Source: Coleofasciculus sp. LEGE 07092
GTDB taxonomy: Bacteria; Cyanobacteriota; Cyanobacteriia; Cyanobacteriales; Coleofasciculaceae
DNA: 64,000 nucleotides
Assembly: GCF_015207375.1 (NCBI RefSeq)
Contig: NZ_JADEWY010000009.1
Location: 17,624 to 81,623, forward strand
Direction: 5' to 3'
The position numbers and the translations under genes were made by a program. The notes beneath the pieces were generated by a model. It saw only the letters and a list, made by a program, of their open reading frames with translations, had not been told where the DNA came from and ran no database searches. Of the stretch, positions 1 to 7,727 are shown one piece after another; positions within the stretch are counted from its first letter, which is position 1; each line of letters begins with the position of its first letter.

Positions 1-2069
1 AACCTTCAACTAGCGAAATCTTTTCAGATACCGTTAACACAGGCACCTACATCCTAGACCCCTCTGTTTTAGAGTACCTTCCCGAAAACACAGACAGCGA
101 CTTTTCTAAAGATTTGTTTCCCTTGCTCCTAGAAAAAGGGGAGCCGATGTATGGCTATGTTGCTGACGGATACTGGTGTGATGTTGGACATCTAGATGCT
201 TACCGGGAAGCGCAATACGACGCTTTGCACAAAAAAGTAAAGCTAGACTATGCCTACGAAGAACAAAGCCCCAACTTGTGGGTGGGGCAAAACACATCCA
301 TTGACCCGAGCGCCAAGATTGAAACCCCAGTCCTGATTGGTAACAATTGCCGCATTGGTCCGGGAGCGCGGATTGAATCGGGTACGGTAATTGGCGATAA
401 CGTTACCGTTGGCGCTTACGCAGACCTGAAGCGACCGATTCTCTGGAATGGTTCAATTATCGGTGATGAAGCCCACCTGCGTGCCTGTGTTATTTCTCGA
501 GGAACGCGAGTAGACCGTCGCGCTCACGTTTTAGAAGGTGCTGTCGTTGGTTCCCTTTCGACGGTGGGAGAAGAAGCACAAATTGGTCCGAGCGTGCGTG
601 TCTGGCCCAGTAAGAAAATTGAATCGGGTGCCACGTTGAATATGAATCTCATTTGGGGAAATACTGCTCAACGCAATCTTTTTGGTCAACGGGGTGTCCA
701 AGGTTTAGCCAATATCGATATTACTCCAGAATTTGCGGTCAAGTTAGGAGCGGCTTACGGTTCTACCTTAAAACCGGGTTCTCAGGTGGCAGTCTCCCGC
801 GACCAGCGGAGCATCTCTCGCATGGTTTCCCGGTCCTTGATTGCTGGTTTGATGTCCGTCGGCATTCACGTCCAGAACCTGGAAGCAACCGCGATTCCGA
901 TCACTCGCTTAGTTGTTCCCACCCTAGCCGTTGCAGGTGGCATTCACGTAAGGGTACACCCCGATCGCCCCGATTACATCCTCATCGAAATTTTTGACGC
1001 TAAGGGCATCAATATCTCGAAAGCGAAAGAGAAGAAAATTGAGGGTGCTTACTTCAAGGAAGACTTGCGGCGATCGCCTATTGCTGAAATTGGCAATGTC
1101 AACTACCCCAGTCAGTTACTTGACCTCTACAGCACTGGCTTTGAGCGACATCTGAACATTGAAGCCATCCGCAATAGTGGCGCGAAGTTAGTGATTGACT
1201 ACGCTTATGCGGTTTCCGGTGCTGTTCTGCCGGTGCTGCTGGCTAAGTTTGGTTGTGATGCGGTCGTTCTCAATGCCAGCTTGAACCAAACGTCTCTCTC
1301 GTCAGATGAACGGGAGGGATTACTAACTCAGTTGGGTCAAGTGGTCGAGGCACTGAAAGGGAACTTTGGCGTGCAGGTATCTGCCAATGGGGAGCAAATG
1401 ATTCTGGTGGATGAATCAGGAATGCCTGTACGGGGTGAAACCCTGACGGCACTGCTGGTGAGTGTCATTCTGACAGCACATCCCAGAAGTACGGTGGTGG
1501 TTCCGGTACATGCATCCGGTGCTGTTGAACAGATTGCCCGACGGCACGATGGCAGAGTGATTCGCACCAAAGCCAATCCGGCAGCGTTGATGGAGGCATC
1601 TCAAACGAATCCCAATGTGGTGCTGGGAGGCTCTGAGGAAATGGGCTTTATTTTCCCGCAGCTCCATCCCGGCTTTGATGCGATGTTCTGCATTGCTAAA
1701 CTGGTCGAGATGCTGACTATCCAGGAGCGATCGCTCGGTCAGATTCGCAGTGAACTTCCTCGTGTTTGCCATAAAACCTACACGATGCGCTGCCCTTGGA
1801 CGGTGAAAGGCGCTCTCATGCGCCATCTGGTAGAAACTCACCCCAACGAAAACTTAGAACTCATCGACGGGGTGAAAATTGTCGAACGCCAAACAGACAG
1901 TTGGGTGCTGATTCTGCCAGATGCCGGAGAACCTCTGGTGCATATCTTTGCTAACAGTGATGACCGTGAGTGGGTAGACGAAAATCTTCGGAAGTACCGC
2001 AACTACGTTCAAGAGTTCGTTGAACAAGAAAGTGGGGCAGAGATTCCTAGAGCCGAAGCTTTGATCTAG
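1..2069 (+). CDS. Mannose-1-phosphate guanylyltransferase / phosphomannomutase fusion, 5' end outside window
   Basis: The reading frame is open from base 3 to the TAG at 2067-2069, so the gene is cut by the window edge. The visible N-terminal part is the end of a nucleotidyltransferase domain (NTGTYILDP; DGYWCDVGHLDAYREAQ). It is followed by a left-handed beta-helix of hexapeptide repeats at about 300-650 (GNNCRIGPGARIESGTVIGD) and then a phosphoglucomutase/phosphomannomutase-like domain. Fusions of this layout are known in cyanobacteria and make GDP-mannose or a related sugar nucleotide for surface polysaccharide. In the mutase half the usual phosphoserine loop appears altered (KPGSQVAVSRD), so mutase activity is not assured. 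A hairpin with a T-run lies about 80 bases downstream. Confidence 0.85.
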   Translation, partial: PSTSEIFSDTVNTGTYILDPSVLEYLPENTDSDFSKDLFPLLLEKGEPMYGYVADGYWCDVGHLDAYREAQYDALHKKVKLDYAYEEQSPNLWVGQNTSIDPSAKIETPVLIGNNCRIGPGARIESGTVIGDNVTVGAYADLKRPILWNGSIIGDEAHLRACVISRGTRVDRRAHVLEGAVVGSLSTVGEEAQIGPSVRVWPSKKIESGATLNMNLIWGNTAQRNLFGQRGVQGLANIDITPEFAVKLGAAYGSTLKPGSQVAVSRDQRSISRMVSRSLIAGLMSVGIHVQNLEATAIPITRLVVPTLAVAGGIHVRVHPDRPDYILIEIFDAKGINISKAKEKKIEGAYFKEDLRRSPIAEIGNVNYPSQLLDLYSTGFERHLNIEAIRNSGAKLVIDYAYAVSGAVLPVLLAKFGCDAVVLNASLNQTSLSSDEREGLLTQLGQVVEALKGNFGVQVSANGEQMILVDESGMPVRGETLTALLVSVILTAHPRSTVVVPVHASGAVEQIARRHDGRVIRTKANPAALMEASQTNPNVVLGGSEEMGFIFPQLHPGFDAMFCIAKLVEMLTIQERSLGQIRSELPRVCHKTYTMRCPWTVKGALMRHLVETHPNENLELIDGVKIVERQTDSWVLILPDAGEPLVHIFANSDDREWVDENLRKYRNYVQEFVEQESGAEIPRAEALI

Positions 2070-2128
2070 GCTATCTGTCACCTGAACGATTGGGTCGTTC
2101 CATGGCGACCGGATACTGAATCAAACTG

Positions 2129-2147
2129 AGTACTTTTGTACTATAAT
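2129..2147 (+). promoter_or_regulatory. LexA-type operator overlapping the ssb promoter -10
   Basis: AGTACTTTTGTACT at 2129-2142 matches the cyanobacterial LexA consensus RGTACNNNDGTWCB at every position. Its last base is the first base of a TATAAT (2142-2147). The next gene downstream is ssb, a classic SOS gene. Seen: the palindrome and the -10. Inferred: LexA repression of ssb. Confidence 0.6.
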
Positions 2148-2150
2148 TAA

Positions 2151-2187
2151 GGAGGATGCTGGACAATTCTAGCAGACTCCTTTTTTT
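2151..2187 (+). terminator. Hairpin plus T-run (terminator or leader attenuator)
   Basis: GGAG and TGCT at 2151-2160 pair with AGCA and CTCC at 2171-2180, with an opposed GA/GA internal mismatch, followed by seven T. It can terminate the upstream sugar-nucleotide gene. It begins only a few bases past the TATAAT at 2142-2147, so transcripts from that promoter would start with this hairpin and it could also attenuate ssb. Confidence 0.6.
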
Positions 2188-2325
2188 CAGATAGATTTAA
2201 CTTGCTCATTGATGAAAGTGGCAATGGTACACTAGTTCAGGTGTAGATTTTTTGAAGCTGACTAGAACGTAACACGCGCCACTCGAACAAATAGCGATCG
2301 CATTCATCGCCAGGAGACTTGAACC

Positions 2326-2889
2326 ATGAATAGCTGCATCTTGATGGCACAAATCATTCAAGATCCAGAACTCCGCTATACCTCTGACAATCAAACTCCC
2401 ATTGCCCAAATGCTGGTGGAGTTTCCCGGTATCAAGGCAGAAGACCCACCAACGACGTTAAAAGTAGTCGGCTGGCGCGAATTGGCGCATGACATTAAGG
2501 AAAATTATGCAGTAGGCGATCGCATTGTCATAGAAGGTCGCTTGGGGATGAATACGATCGAGCGATCGGAAGGGTTTAAAGAAAAGCGTGCTGAATTAAC
2601 GGCTTCCCGAATTTACAAACTGGGAGCGGATACTGAGTTAGAACCTCAAGTCTCTACCTCTTCGACAGCGTTGCCGACTCCGGCACCCACATCAACTCCA
2701 AAATCAAATAACGTTGTTGTCCCCATGAGGGCGCGTAGCTCACCAGCACCAGCATCTGTTCCTAGCAGTACCGGGAGAGATTATTTATCTTCAGTCGATG
2801 AGCCAACCTTTGAACCTCCGGCTACTGTTCCAACGTCAACGTCTGTCACTTCAGAGAGTGAGAAAGACTTGGATGATATTCCTTTTTAA
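2326..2889 (+). CDS. ssb: Single-stranded DNA-binding protein
   Basis: This 187-residue protein has an N-terminal OB-fold of about 105 residues (MNSCILMAQIIQDPELRYT; VVGWRELA; GDRIVIEGRL). A long Ser/Pro/Thr-rich linker follows, and it ends in the acidic tip DLDDIPF, the family's docking peptide for partner proteins. It binds ssDNA in replication, repair and recombination. ATG is preceded by CAGGAGACTTGAACC, a usable ribosome site. The gene stands alone, about 170 bases downstream of a promoter with a LexA-like operator, which suggests DNA-damage control. The OB fold is of the shorter cyanobacterial type, so a second ssb may exist elsewhere in the genome. Confidence 0.9.
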   Translation: MNSCILMAQIIQDPELRYTSDNQTPIAQMLVEFPGIKAEDPPTTLKVVGWRELAHDIKENYAVGDRIVIEGRLGMNTIERSEGFKEKRAELTASRIYKLGADTELEPQVSTSSTALPTPAPTSTPKSNNVVVPMRARSSPAPASVPSSTGRDYLSSVDEPTFEPPATVPTSTSVTSESEKDLDDIPF

Positions 2890-3099
2890 TCCCTTTCTCG
2901 TTGGGGAGTAGGGAGTGGGGAAGATTGGTGCAGATAGTTTTACGGTTTTGACTCCTCCCCTGTCTAGGAGAGGTGATCAAGATTTCTGGCTTCCCCTTCC
3001 AGTGTATGTAGCAAGCAAAGAGCCGAAAGGATTGCTTTTTGTAATCCTTTCTATTAAATTTATCTATAGTCGGTTGTCGAGCTTGTAAAAACTCCCATT

Positions 3100-3402
3100 G
3101 TGTTTCAGCTTCTATATCCACTGGTTCATGCTATAGAGCCTTTTCTGATTCCGGTATGCTTTTGTTTAGCATGGGGATTGGTTGTTCTCTTCGTCTTGAC
3201 CGTCTGGTCGGCAATGAGAGACAGTGTAGCTAGAGCAAAACGGATGCATCAGATTCCTTGTGCCTACTGCCAGTTTTTCACGAATGATCACCGTCTCAAA
3301 TGTACGGTAAATCCATCAATTGCCAGTTCTGAGAATGCCATTAATTGTCGGGACTACTGTCCTGTGAATAAACAGATTCCCACAAACCAGAACCTAGCTT
3401 GA
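3100..3402 (+). CDS. Small conserved cyanobacterial membrane protein with Cys-rich tail
   Basis: A 100-residue protein starting at a GTG. Residues ~10-38 form one strong hydrophobic segment (IPVCFCLAWGLVVLFVLTVW). A basic stretch follows (RDSVARAKRMHQ), then a soluble tail with a Cys pattern (CAYCQFF, LKCTV, NCRDYCP). The tail resembles a family found widely in cyanobacteria with no assigned function. The paired cysteines suggest metal or Fe-S binding, but this is inference. No operon partner is visible. The start codon is uncertain because no clear ribosome site precedes it. Confidence 0.7.
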   Translation: MFQLLYPLVHAIEPFLIPVCFCLAWGLVVLFVLTVWSAMRDSVARAKRMHQIPCAYCQFFTNDHRLKCTVNPSIASSENAINCRDYCPVNKQIPTNQNLA

Positions 3403-3430
3403 TGCAAAGCTCGCTCGCACCTGTCGGTAT

Positions 3431-3780
3431 TTAAACCCAACTGCTAATTTCCGCCGTTGTGAGGGAACGTTCTAACTTGACATATTCCCGTTTTGATGAT
3501 TCTAGGATGTGTTTCATCGCCACAGCTTTGCCCTCATCGGCGGCGAGAAAGGCAGCATTCATGGCGATGGAGCGGGTATTGCCGCCTGTAACGCTGAGGT
3601 TGCCGAGTTTGGTATAGTTGGGGCTTGCTGGTGGGGGTTTATTTGGGGAAGATGCAAGACCAAATTTCGGCTCGGGATTTGCCGTCGGGGAAGGGGAATT
3701 TAACGATAAAGCGGATACGGCGTAGGAAGGCTTGGTCGAGGGATTCTTTCAGGTTAGTGGTGAGGATGGCTAGTACCGCT
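3431..3780 (-). pseudogene. Relic of an AAA+ ATPase (C-terminal part, frameshifted)
   Basis: Read on the minus strand, the piece starts with AVLAILTTNLKESLDQAFLR, the sensor and arginine-finger region of a CDC48-like AAA+ ATPase, and continues to RAEIWSCIFPK, where the frame hits a stop near 3639. In the next frame the C-terminal lid continues (VTGGNTRSIAMNAAFLAADEG ... VKLERSLTTAEISSWV, TAA at 3431-3433). One frameshift separates the halves. The whole N-terminal ATPase core is missing and is replaced by a palindromic repeat at about 3790-3865. The lid resembles ATPases seen in contractile-injection-system clusters of cyanobacteria, but this fragment alone does not prove that origin. Confidence 0.75.
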
Positions 3781-3785
3781 ACCGA

Positions 3786-3866
3786 TGAAAAACCTAATCC
3801 CCCAGCCCCCTTCCCTGCGAGGGAAGGGGGAGTAAAAATCTTACTCACCTCTTCTCGGGAGGGGTT
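3786..3866. repeat. Palindromic C-rich/G-rich dispersed repeat
   Basis: The core CCCCCTTCCCT-GCG-AGGGAAGGGGG (3806-3830) is a perfect 11 bp hairpin, flanked by AACCTAATCCCCCAGC and TAAAAATCTTACTCACC. It sits exactly where the AAA+ relic loses homology, so it marks the breakpoint. Repeats of this type are common in cyanobacterial intergenic DNA. Confidence 0.6.
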
Positions 3867-3881
3867 AAATGGACAGGACTT

Positions 3882-4151
3882 ACGCAGCACCGCCATCTGG
3901 TAGCAGCGTTTTTGTATCAGGCATTAGTCAGCACAGATCAAGCTGTAGCCATTTCCTCACCCTATGTGGCAGCCGTTGAATTTGAGGGAATAGAAGCGGG
4001 AGAAGTACGAGAACTCGAAACGGGTAAACCTCAGCGTCAAAACTGCAACCAAGGAATTGGGAATGGTGCAGAAGGTTGCGATCCCGGTAACTCCCGTCCT
4101 CATGGCGGCAGTAATGATGAGGGAAGACGGACACCTGGAGGTCGTCGCTAA
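3882..4151 (+). pseudogene. Fragment of an SLH-domain protein C-terminus
   Basis: The plus-strand frame reads HLVAAFLYQALVSTDQAVAI and then SSPYVAAVEFEG, which resembles the end of an S-layer-homology repeat (the usual EVAALIYQALV type followed by an SSPYI segment) in cyanobacterial surface proteins. A low-complexity Gly/Asn/Arg tail and a stop at 4149-4151 follow. There is no signal peptide, no earlier SLH repeat and no ribosome site. It begins directly after the dispersed repeat, so it is read as a relic joined by rearrangement. The SLH assignment rests on a short stretch and is tentative. Confidence 0.4.
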
Positions 4152-4339
4152 GGTTTTTTATTTCTTACTCTATCAGTGGCAGGTATTCTTGTACAGGGTG
4201 TATTTATCCATTCAAGAGTTTTTGGGATAGACAGCTCATGTTGCCCGAATTTCAATTCAGGGCTTAACTCAGCAACATTCAACTTAAGGGTGATGATTGT
4301 TTTGTGGGCGATTGCTAAACTATACCTACACCTATAGAT

Positions 4340-4627
4340 ATGCCCATGAATCGATTTTTGCCAGATTCCAATTCTAACTCTTCTCCCTATAAAACTCCTC
4401 TAGGAGTTCCTCAACAGAATAAAACTGTACATCCCCCAGAAGATACTGCAACAGCAGCTCCCAAAACAGTTCGCAAAGTCAAGAACATCTACATCATCCT
4501 CTTAGTCATTGGCTTAGGTTTGGGGATACTTACCTCTGTGGGGGTTGTCGCTGTTATTGAGCAACTCGGACTGACTGAAGCCCCTGTAGAGGTAGAAAAA
4601 ACTCTTCCCCAACCCGAGGTGAACTAG
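4340..4627 (+). CDS. Small single-pass membrane protein, unknown function
   Basis: A 95-residue protein with a polar N-terminus rich in Asn, Ser and Pro, a basic stop-transfer (RKVKN), one hydrophobic helix (IYIILLVIGLGLGILTSVGVV) at about residues 49-72, and an acidic Glu/Val/Pro tail. I do not recognise the family. It is convergent with the adenylate cyclase gene and ends 14 bases from it. A shared hairpin at 4627-4658 probably terminates both transcripts. Confidence 0.55.
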   Translation: MPMNRFLPDSNSNSSPYKTPLGVPQQNKTVHPPEDTATAAPKTVRKVKNIYIILLVIGLGLGILTSVGVVAVIEQLGLTEAPVEVEKTLPQPEVN

Positions 4628-4658
4628 AAAGAGGGTGTGTACTACACTGCCTCTTTTC
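4626..4658. terminator. Hairpin between convergent genes
   Basis: AAAGAGG at 4628-4634 pairs with CCTCTTT at 4650-4656. An inner GTGT/ACAC pairing and a T-run on the plus strand are also present. It spans the stop codon of the minus-strand cyclase and lies just past the plus-strand gene, as a bidirectional terminator would. Confidence 0.5.
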
Positions 4659-6555
4659 TCTGATCGTCTTTCTGATCGTTTTGTTTCTTTCCCTTCAGAA
4701 AGTATGTTGTCATTCTTCCCTTGCCTTTAACCTGAATGACTCCTCGTTCTTCAAATAAATAGCGATCTTTTAAGCGCTTATAAGTTTTTTCCGTTACCTG
4801 AATTCGATTGGCTACCCCGTGAGACTCCATCCGTGATGCCATATTCACCGTGTCTCCCCATAAGTCATAACTAAATTTTTTAATTCCAATCACTCCGGCT
4901 ACTACAGGACCAATATTGATACCCATGCGAATGCTGAGAGAGAGATTATTTTCAATGTTGAATTGGGCAACAATTTCTTGCATATCCAGCGCCATTTTTG
5001 CGATCGCTTCCGTGTGATTTTCTTGTGGTGTAGGCAATCCGCCTACAACCATATAAGCATCACCAATTGTTTTAATTTTTTCTAACCCATAGCGTTCGCT
5101 CAGTTCATCAAAGGCAGAGAAAATCTGATTGAGTAAATCCACGACTTGGGTAGCAGAGAAGTAAGTTGCCAATTCCGTAAAGCCCACAATATCTGCAAAT
5201 AAAACTGTTACTTCTTCAAAGCTATCTGCAATAGTCTTTTCAGATTGTTTCAATCGCTGGGCAATAGGTTTTGGCAAGATATTCAGTAGCAGGCGTTCTG
5301 ATTGTTCTTGTTCGGAATGCAGGGCTTCTAGCCATGCTTTACGCACTGTAATGTCTTCTACTGTGCCTTCATAGTAAATCAGATCACCGTGGCGATCGCG
5401 AACTGCCCTTGCCTTTTGTGCAATCCAAAGTCTGCTACCATCTTTGCGATAAACTTGCGACTCAAAATCAGAAACAGAATCGTGCTTTTCCAGTAATTCT
5501 ATCAATTCGCTATGACGTTTAGGCTGAACGTACAATTGGCGATCAATATTCGTGAGACTAGCGCAAAGTTCTGCCGGTGAGGCGTACCCATAGATATTAG
5601 CTAAGGTGATATTAGCACTCATATAACGTCCGCTGGGAGTTGTCTGGAAAATACCCTCAACTGAGTTATCTACAATCCGACGGTATTTCTCTTCTACTTG
5701 CTGGATCAGAGCAGCAGATTTTTTTAATTTAATGATAATGTAAATAGAAAAGCTTATGACTAAGATGAGGGTACATAAGTACAACAAAAACCGATAAAAT
5801 TTACTTTTTTCTAGAGCTTGTTGATAAAATACGTTATAAGTTTGAGAAATTTTTTCACTCCGTTGACTTGCAGGCAGTTCTGCAATCTGCTTCGCCAAAT
5901 CATCCACCAAGGGTTTATTCTGTAAGACGATTTCGGCATAAGCGATGGCGCGTTCCAAATCAACCTCTGGATAAACTTGGGCTTGTCTTTGTCGAAGTTT
6001 CTCGATTTGCTGATTAATTCGGTGAGTTAGATATTGGTTTTTAGGAGACTGATTATATTTGAGGACATTTTTTAGAAGATCATTAAGTTCTAAAACCAAT
6101 TCATAATCCCCAAGTTCTGTCGATGCTGTCACCAACAAATCGCTAACGGTTATGGGAAAATCGTTCAGAGACTTTTTCAGAATTTTGTTATGAGATTTAA
6201 ATTCTCGAATGAGTTTTTCTCGGGCTTGCGATAGTTTTATATAAGCTTGCAGATTCTGGGCAATTTCTTCATGTCCGCGCCGATTGATGAAATATGGAAT
6301 TTCTTTCAAATTGCTTTGCAATTGCTGCAAGTCTTGTAATGCTCTCAAAAGAGAATCATACTCACTGAGCTGTCCCTCGCTTGCTTGCAAAACATCTTCA
6401 TTGATTTGGCTATTTAGCTTATTGATTTGGCGCAAATTGCTGATATAATAAGCGTGTTGATCCAAATTTATTCCCAAAGCTTTAATAAACAGAAACACAA
6501 ATACAAATACTCCGCCTGTAGCAATCATTATATTTCGCACAGCGGAGAATTTCAT
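4642..6555 (-). CDS. Membrane adenylate cyclase with DAHL-type sensor and PAS domain
   Basis: A 637-residue class III cyclase. A membrane helix (~8-28) is followed by an extracytoplasmic all-helical region (~35-250, DAHL-like) and a second helix (~255-277). A PAS domain (~290-405) precedes the catalytic domain (~445-600). Metal aspartates are in FADIVGFT (D455) and IGDAYM (D499). Lys493 in EKIKTIGD and Asp564 in YDLWGDTVN are the pair that selects adenine, and Asn571/Arg575 are the transition-state residues. It therefore should make cAMP, not cGMP. A ligand sensed outside the membrane would control cytoplasmic cAMP, which in cyanobacteria acts through CRP-type regulators and motility. It is encoded alone. 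Confidence 0.88.
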   Translation of the reverse strand: MKFSAVRNIMIATGGVFVFVFLFIKALGINLDQHAYYISNLRQINKLNSQINEDVLQASEGQLSEYDSLLRALQDLQQLQSNLKEIPYFINRRGHEEIAQNLQAYIKLSQAREKLIREFKSHNKILKKSLNDFPITVSDLLVTASTELGDYELVLELNDLLKNVLKYNQSPKNQYLTHRINQQIEKLRQRQAQVYPEVDLERAIAYAEIVLQNKPLVDDLAKQIAELPASQRSEKISQTYNVFYQQALEKSKFYRFLLYLCTLILVISFSIYIIIKLKKSAALIQQVEEKYRRIVDNSVEGIFQTTPSGRYMSANITLANIYGYASPAELCASLTNIDRQLYVQPKRHSELIELLEKHDSVSDFESQVYRKDGSRLWIAQKARAVRDRHGDLIYYEGTVEDITVRKAWLEALHSEQEQSERLLLNILPKPIAQRLKQSEKTIADSFEEVTVLFADIVGFTELATYFSATQVVDLLNQIFSAFDELSERYGLEKIKTIGDAYMVVGGLPTPQENHTEAIAKMALDMQEIVAQFNIENNLSLSIRMGINIGPVVAGVIGIKKFSYDLWGDTVNMASRMESHGVANRIQVTEKTYKRLKDRYLFEERGVIQVKGKGRMTTYFLKGKKQNDQKDDQRKEAV

Positions 6556-6742
6556 AAGCAGGCTAGTGTCAATTAACTCAACAGAACTTGCGCACGGGGA
6601 TGCTCCTCTACCTCATTTTCTCCTTTTACTTCCCATAGCTTACTCTTGCGAACAGACTAGAGAGATGGAAAGAAGGTTTTCATGGTTTTGTTGTACGCGC
6701 TCTGAGGCATAAATCCCTCAATGGCAATATAAGAGGGTGTTC

Positions 6743-6800
6743 TTTTCCCCTATTCCCCTGTTTCGTCACTTGAGAAGGAAATCAGGGGAATAAGGGGAAA
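6743..6800. repeat. Long imperfect inverted repeat in spacer
   Basis: TTTCCCC-TATTCCCCTG at 6744-6760 pairs with CAGGGGAATAAGGGGAAA at 6783-6800, leaving one bulged base and a 22-base loop. The 380-base spacer 6556-6935 that holds it, between two minus-strand genes, shows no other feature I can support. It could be a terminator for the Uma2 gene or a dispersed repeat. Confidence 0.5.
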
Positions 6801-6935
6801 TTTATAAAGAATTTTTGTTACTGAGGTTAAGATTCAAGCTAATCTAACCCTAGACTGATGACAATTGCTGAAATTACTATTACTTCTAATGCAGGAATTC
6901 CCCATTAAATCTTGTGGCTAGAGCGGGAGAGACTA

Positions 6936-7532
6936 TCAATTCCAGATCGGTTGGAGATTGAGAACAAATCCGGGCAAGACATTTTCTCCTGATAAATGGG
7001 TGGGAAATTTCAAGACTTCAACAATCTGTTCTTGACGGTAAATTTCTACGCTATGGTTTTGGTGGTTAATCAACCATCCCAAACGAACCCCATTTTCTCG
7101 ATATTCTTTCATCTTCTCTTGAGTGAATTTCAAACTCTCCTTAGCAGACATTAACTCCACGACAAAATCGGGACAAATTGGAGGAATTTTATCTTTTTGT
7201 TGGGGTGTAAGAGCATCCCATCGTTCTTGTTCGATCCAAGCTACATTAGGAGAGCGATCGCTACCTTGAGGAAGGTGAAAGCAGGTGGATGAGTCAAAGC
7301 AAACCCCTAATTTTGCCCGTCGATTCCAAATACCCAAATCAATGTAAATTTCAAAGTTGAGGTTTCCCGTTTCTCCGCCAGTAGGGAGCATTATTATTAA
7401 CTCTCCCTTGGCATTGCGTTCAAATTTAACCTTAGGGTTAGTTCCGCAGAGTTGGTAAAACTGGTCGTCGTTTAGTTCGATGATAGGGTTGAAGTTTACA
7501 GTGACAGCGTGCATAGTGGTTTTGGCGATCAC
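6936..7532 (-). CDS. Uma2 family endonuclease-like protein (DUF820)
   Basis: A 198-residue protein with the Uma2/DUF820 pattern: the GGETGNLNFEIYIDLGIWNRR helix region near residues 53-72, DSSTCFHLPQGSDRSPNVAWI, and a PD-(D/E)xK-like core with PDFVVELMS at about 124-132. Members are very numerous in cyanobacteria, have a restriction-endonuclease fold and an unknown biological role. Here the conserved Glu of FVVELMSA is present. It is a single gene with no partner. A second Uma2 gene of a different subgroup lies at 34.7 kb. Confidence 0.85.
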   Translation of the reverse strand: MIAKTTMHAVTVNFNPIIELNDDQFYQLCGTNPKVKFERNAKGELIIMLPTGGETGNLNFEIYIDLGIWNRRAKLGVCFDSSTCFHLPQGSDRSPNVAWIEQERWDALTPQQKDKIPPICPDFVVELMSAKESLKFTQEKMKEYRENGVRLGWLINHQNHSVEIYRQEQIVEVLKFPTHLSGENVLPGFVLNLQPIWN

Positions 7533-7727
7533 AGATTGTTAATTAACCATTAGATGTAACGTTTAGCAGAGAAGGGGACTGTATCGAGATAATCCTTAAC
7601 TACTAACGAAGCTTCGAGTTTACCAGCTAGTCTCACTTAATGGACTCATGCAAGGCGGTATAAGTTTCCCAGTCCTTCTTCTGCTTACCTATCTTTATCT
7701 GAACGAGTAGATTAATACTACCACCCG

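Noticed and set aside
3509..3903. Plus-strand ORFs over 3509-3903
   Set aside because: They are the complement of the AAA+ ATPase relic, whose minus-strand translation carries recognisable motifs.
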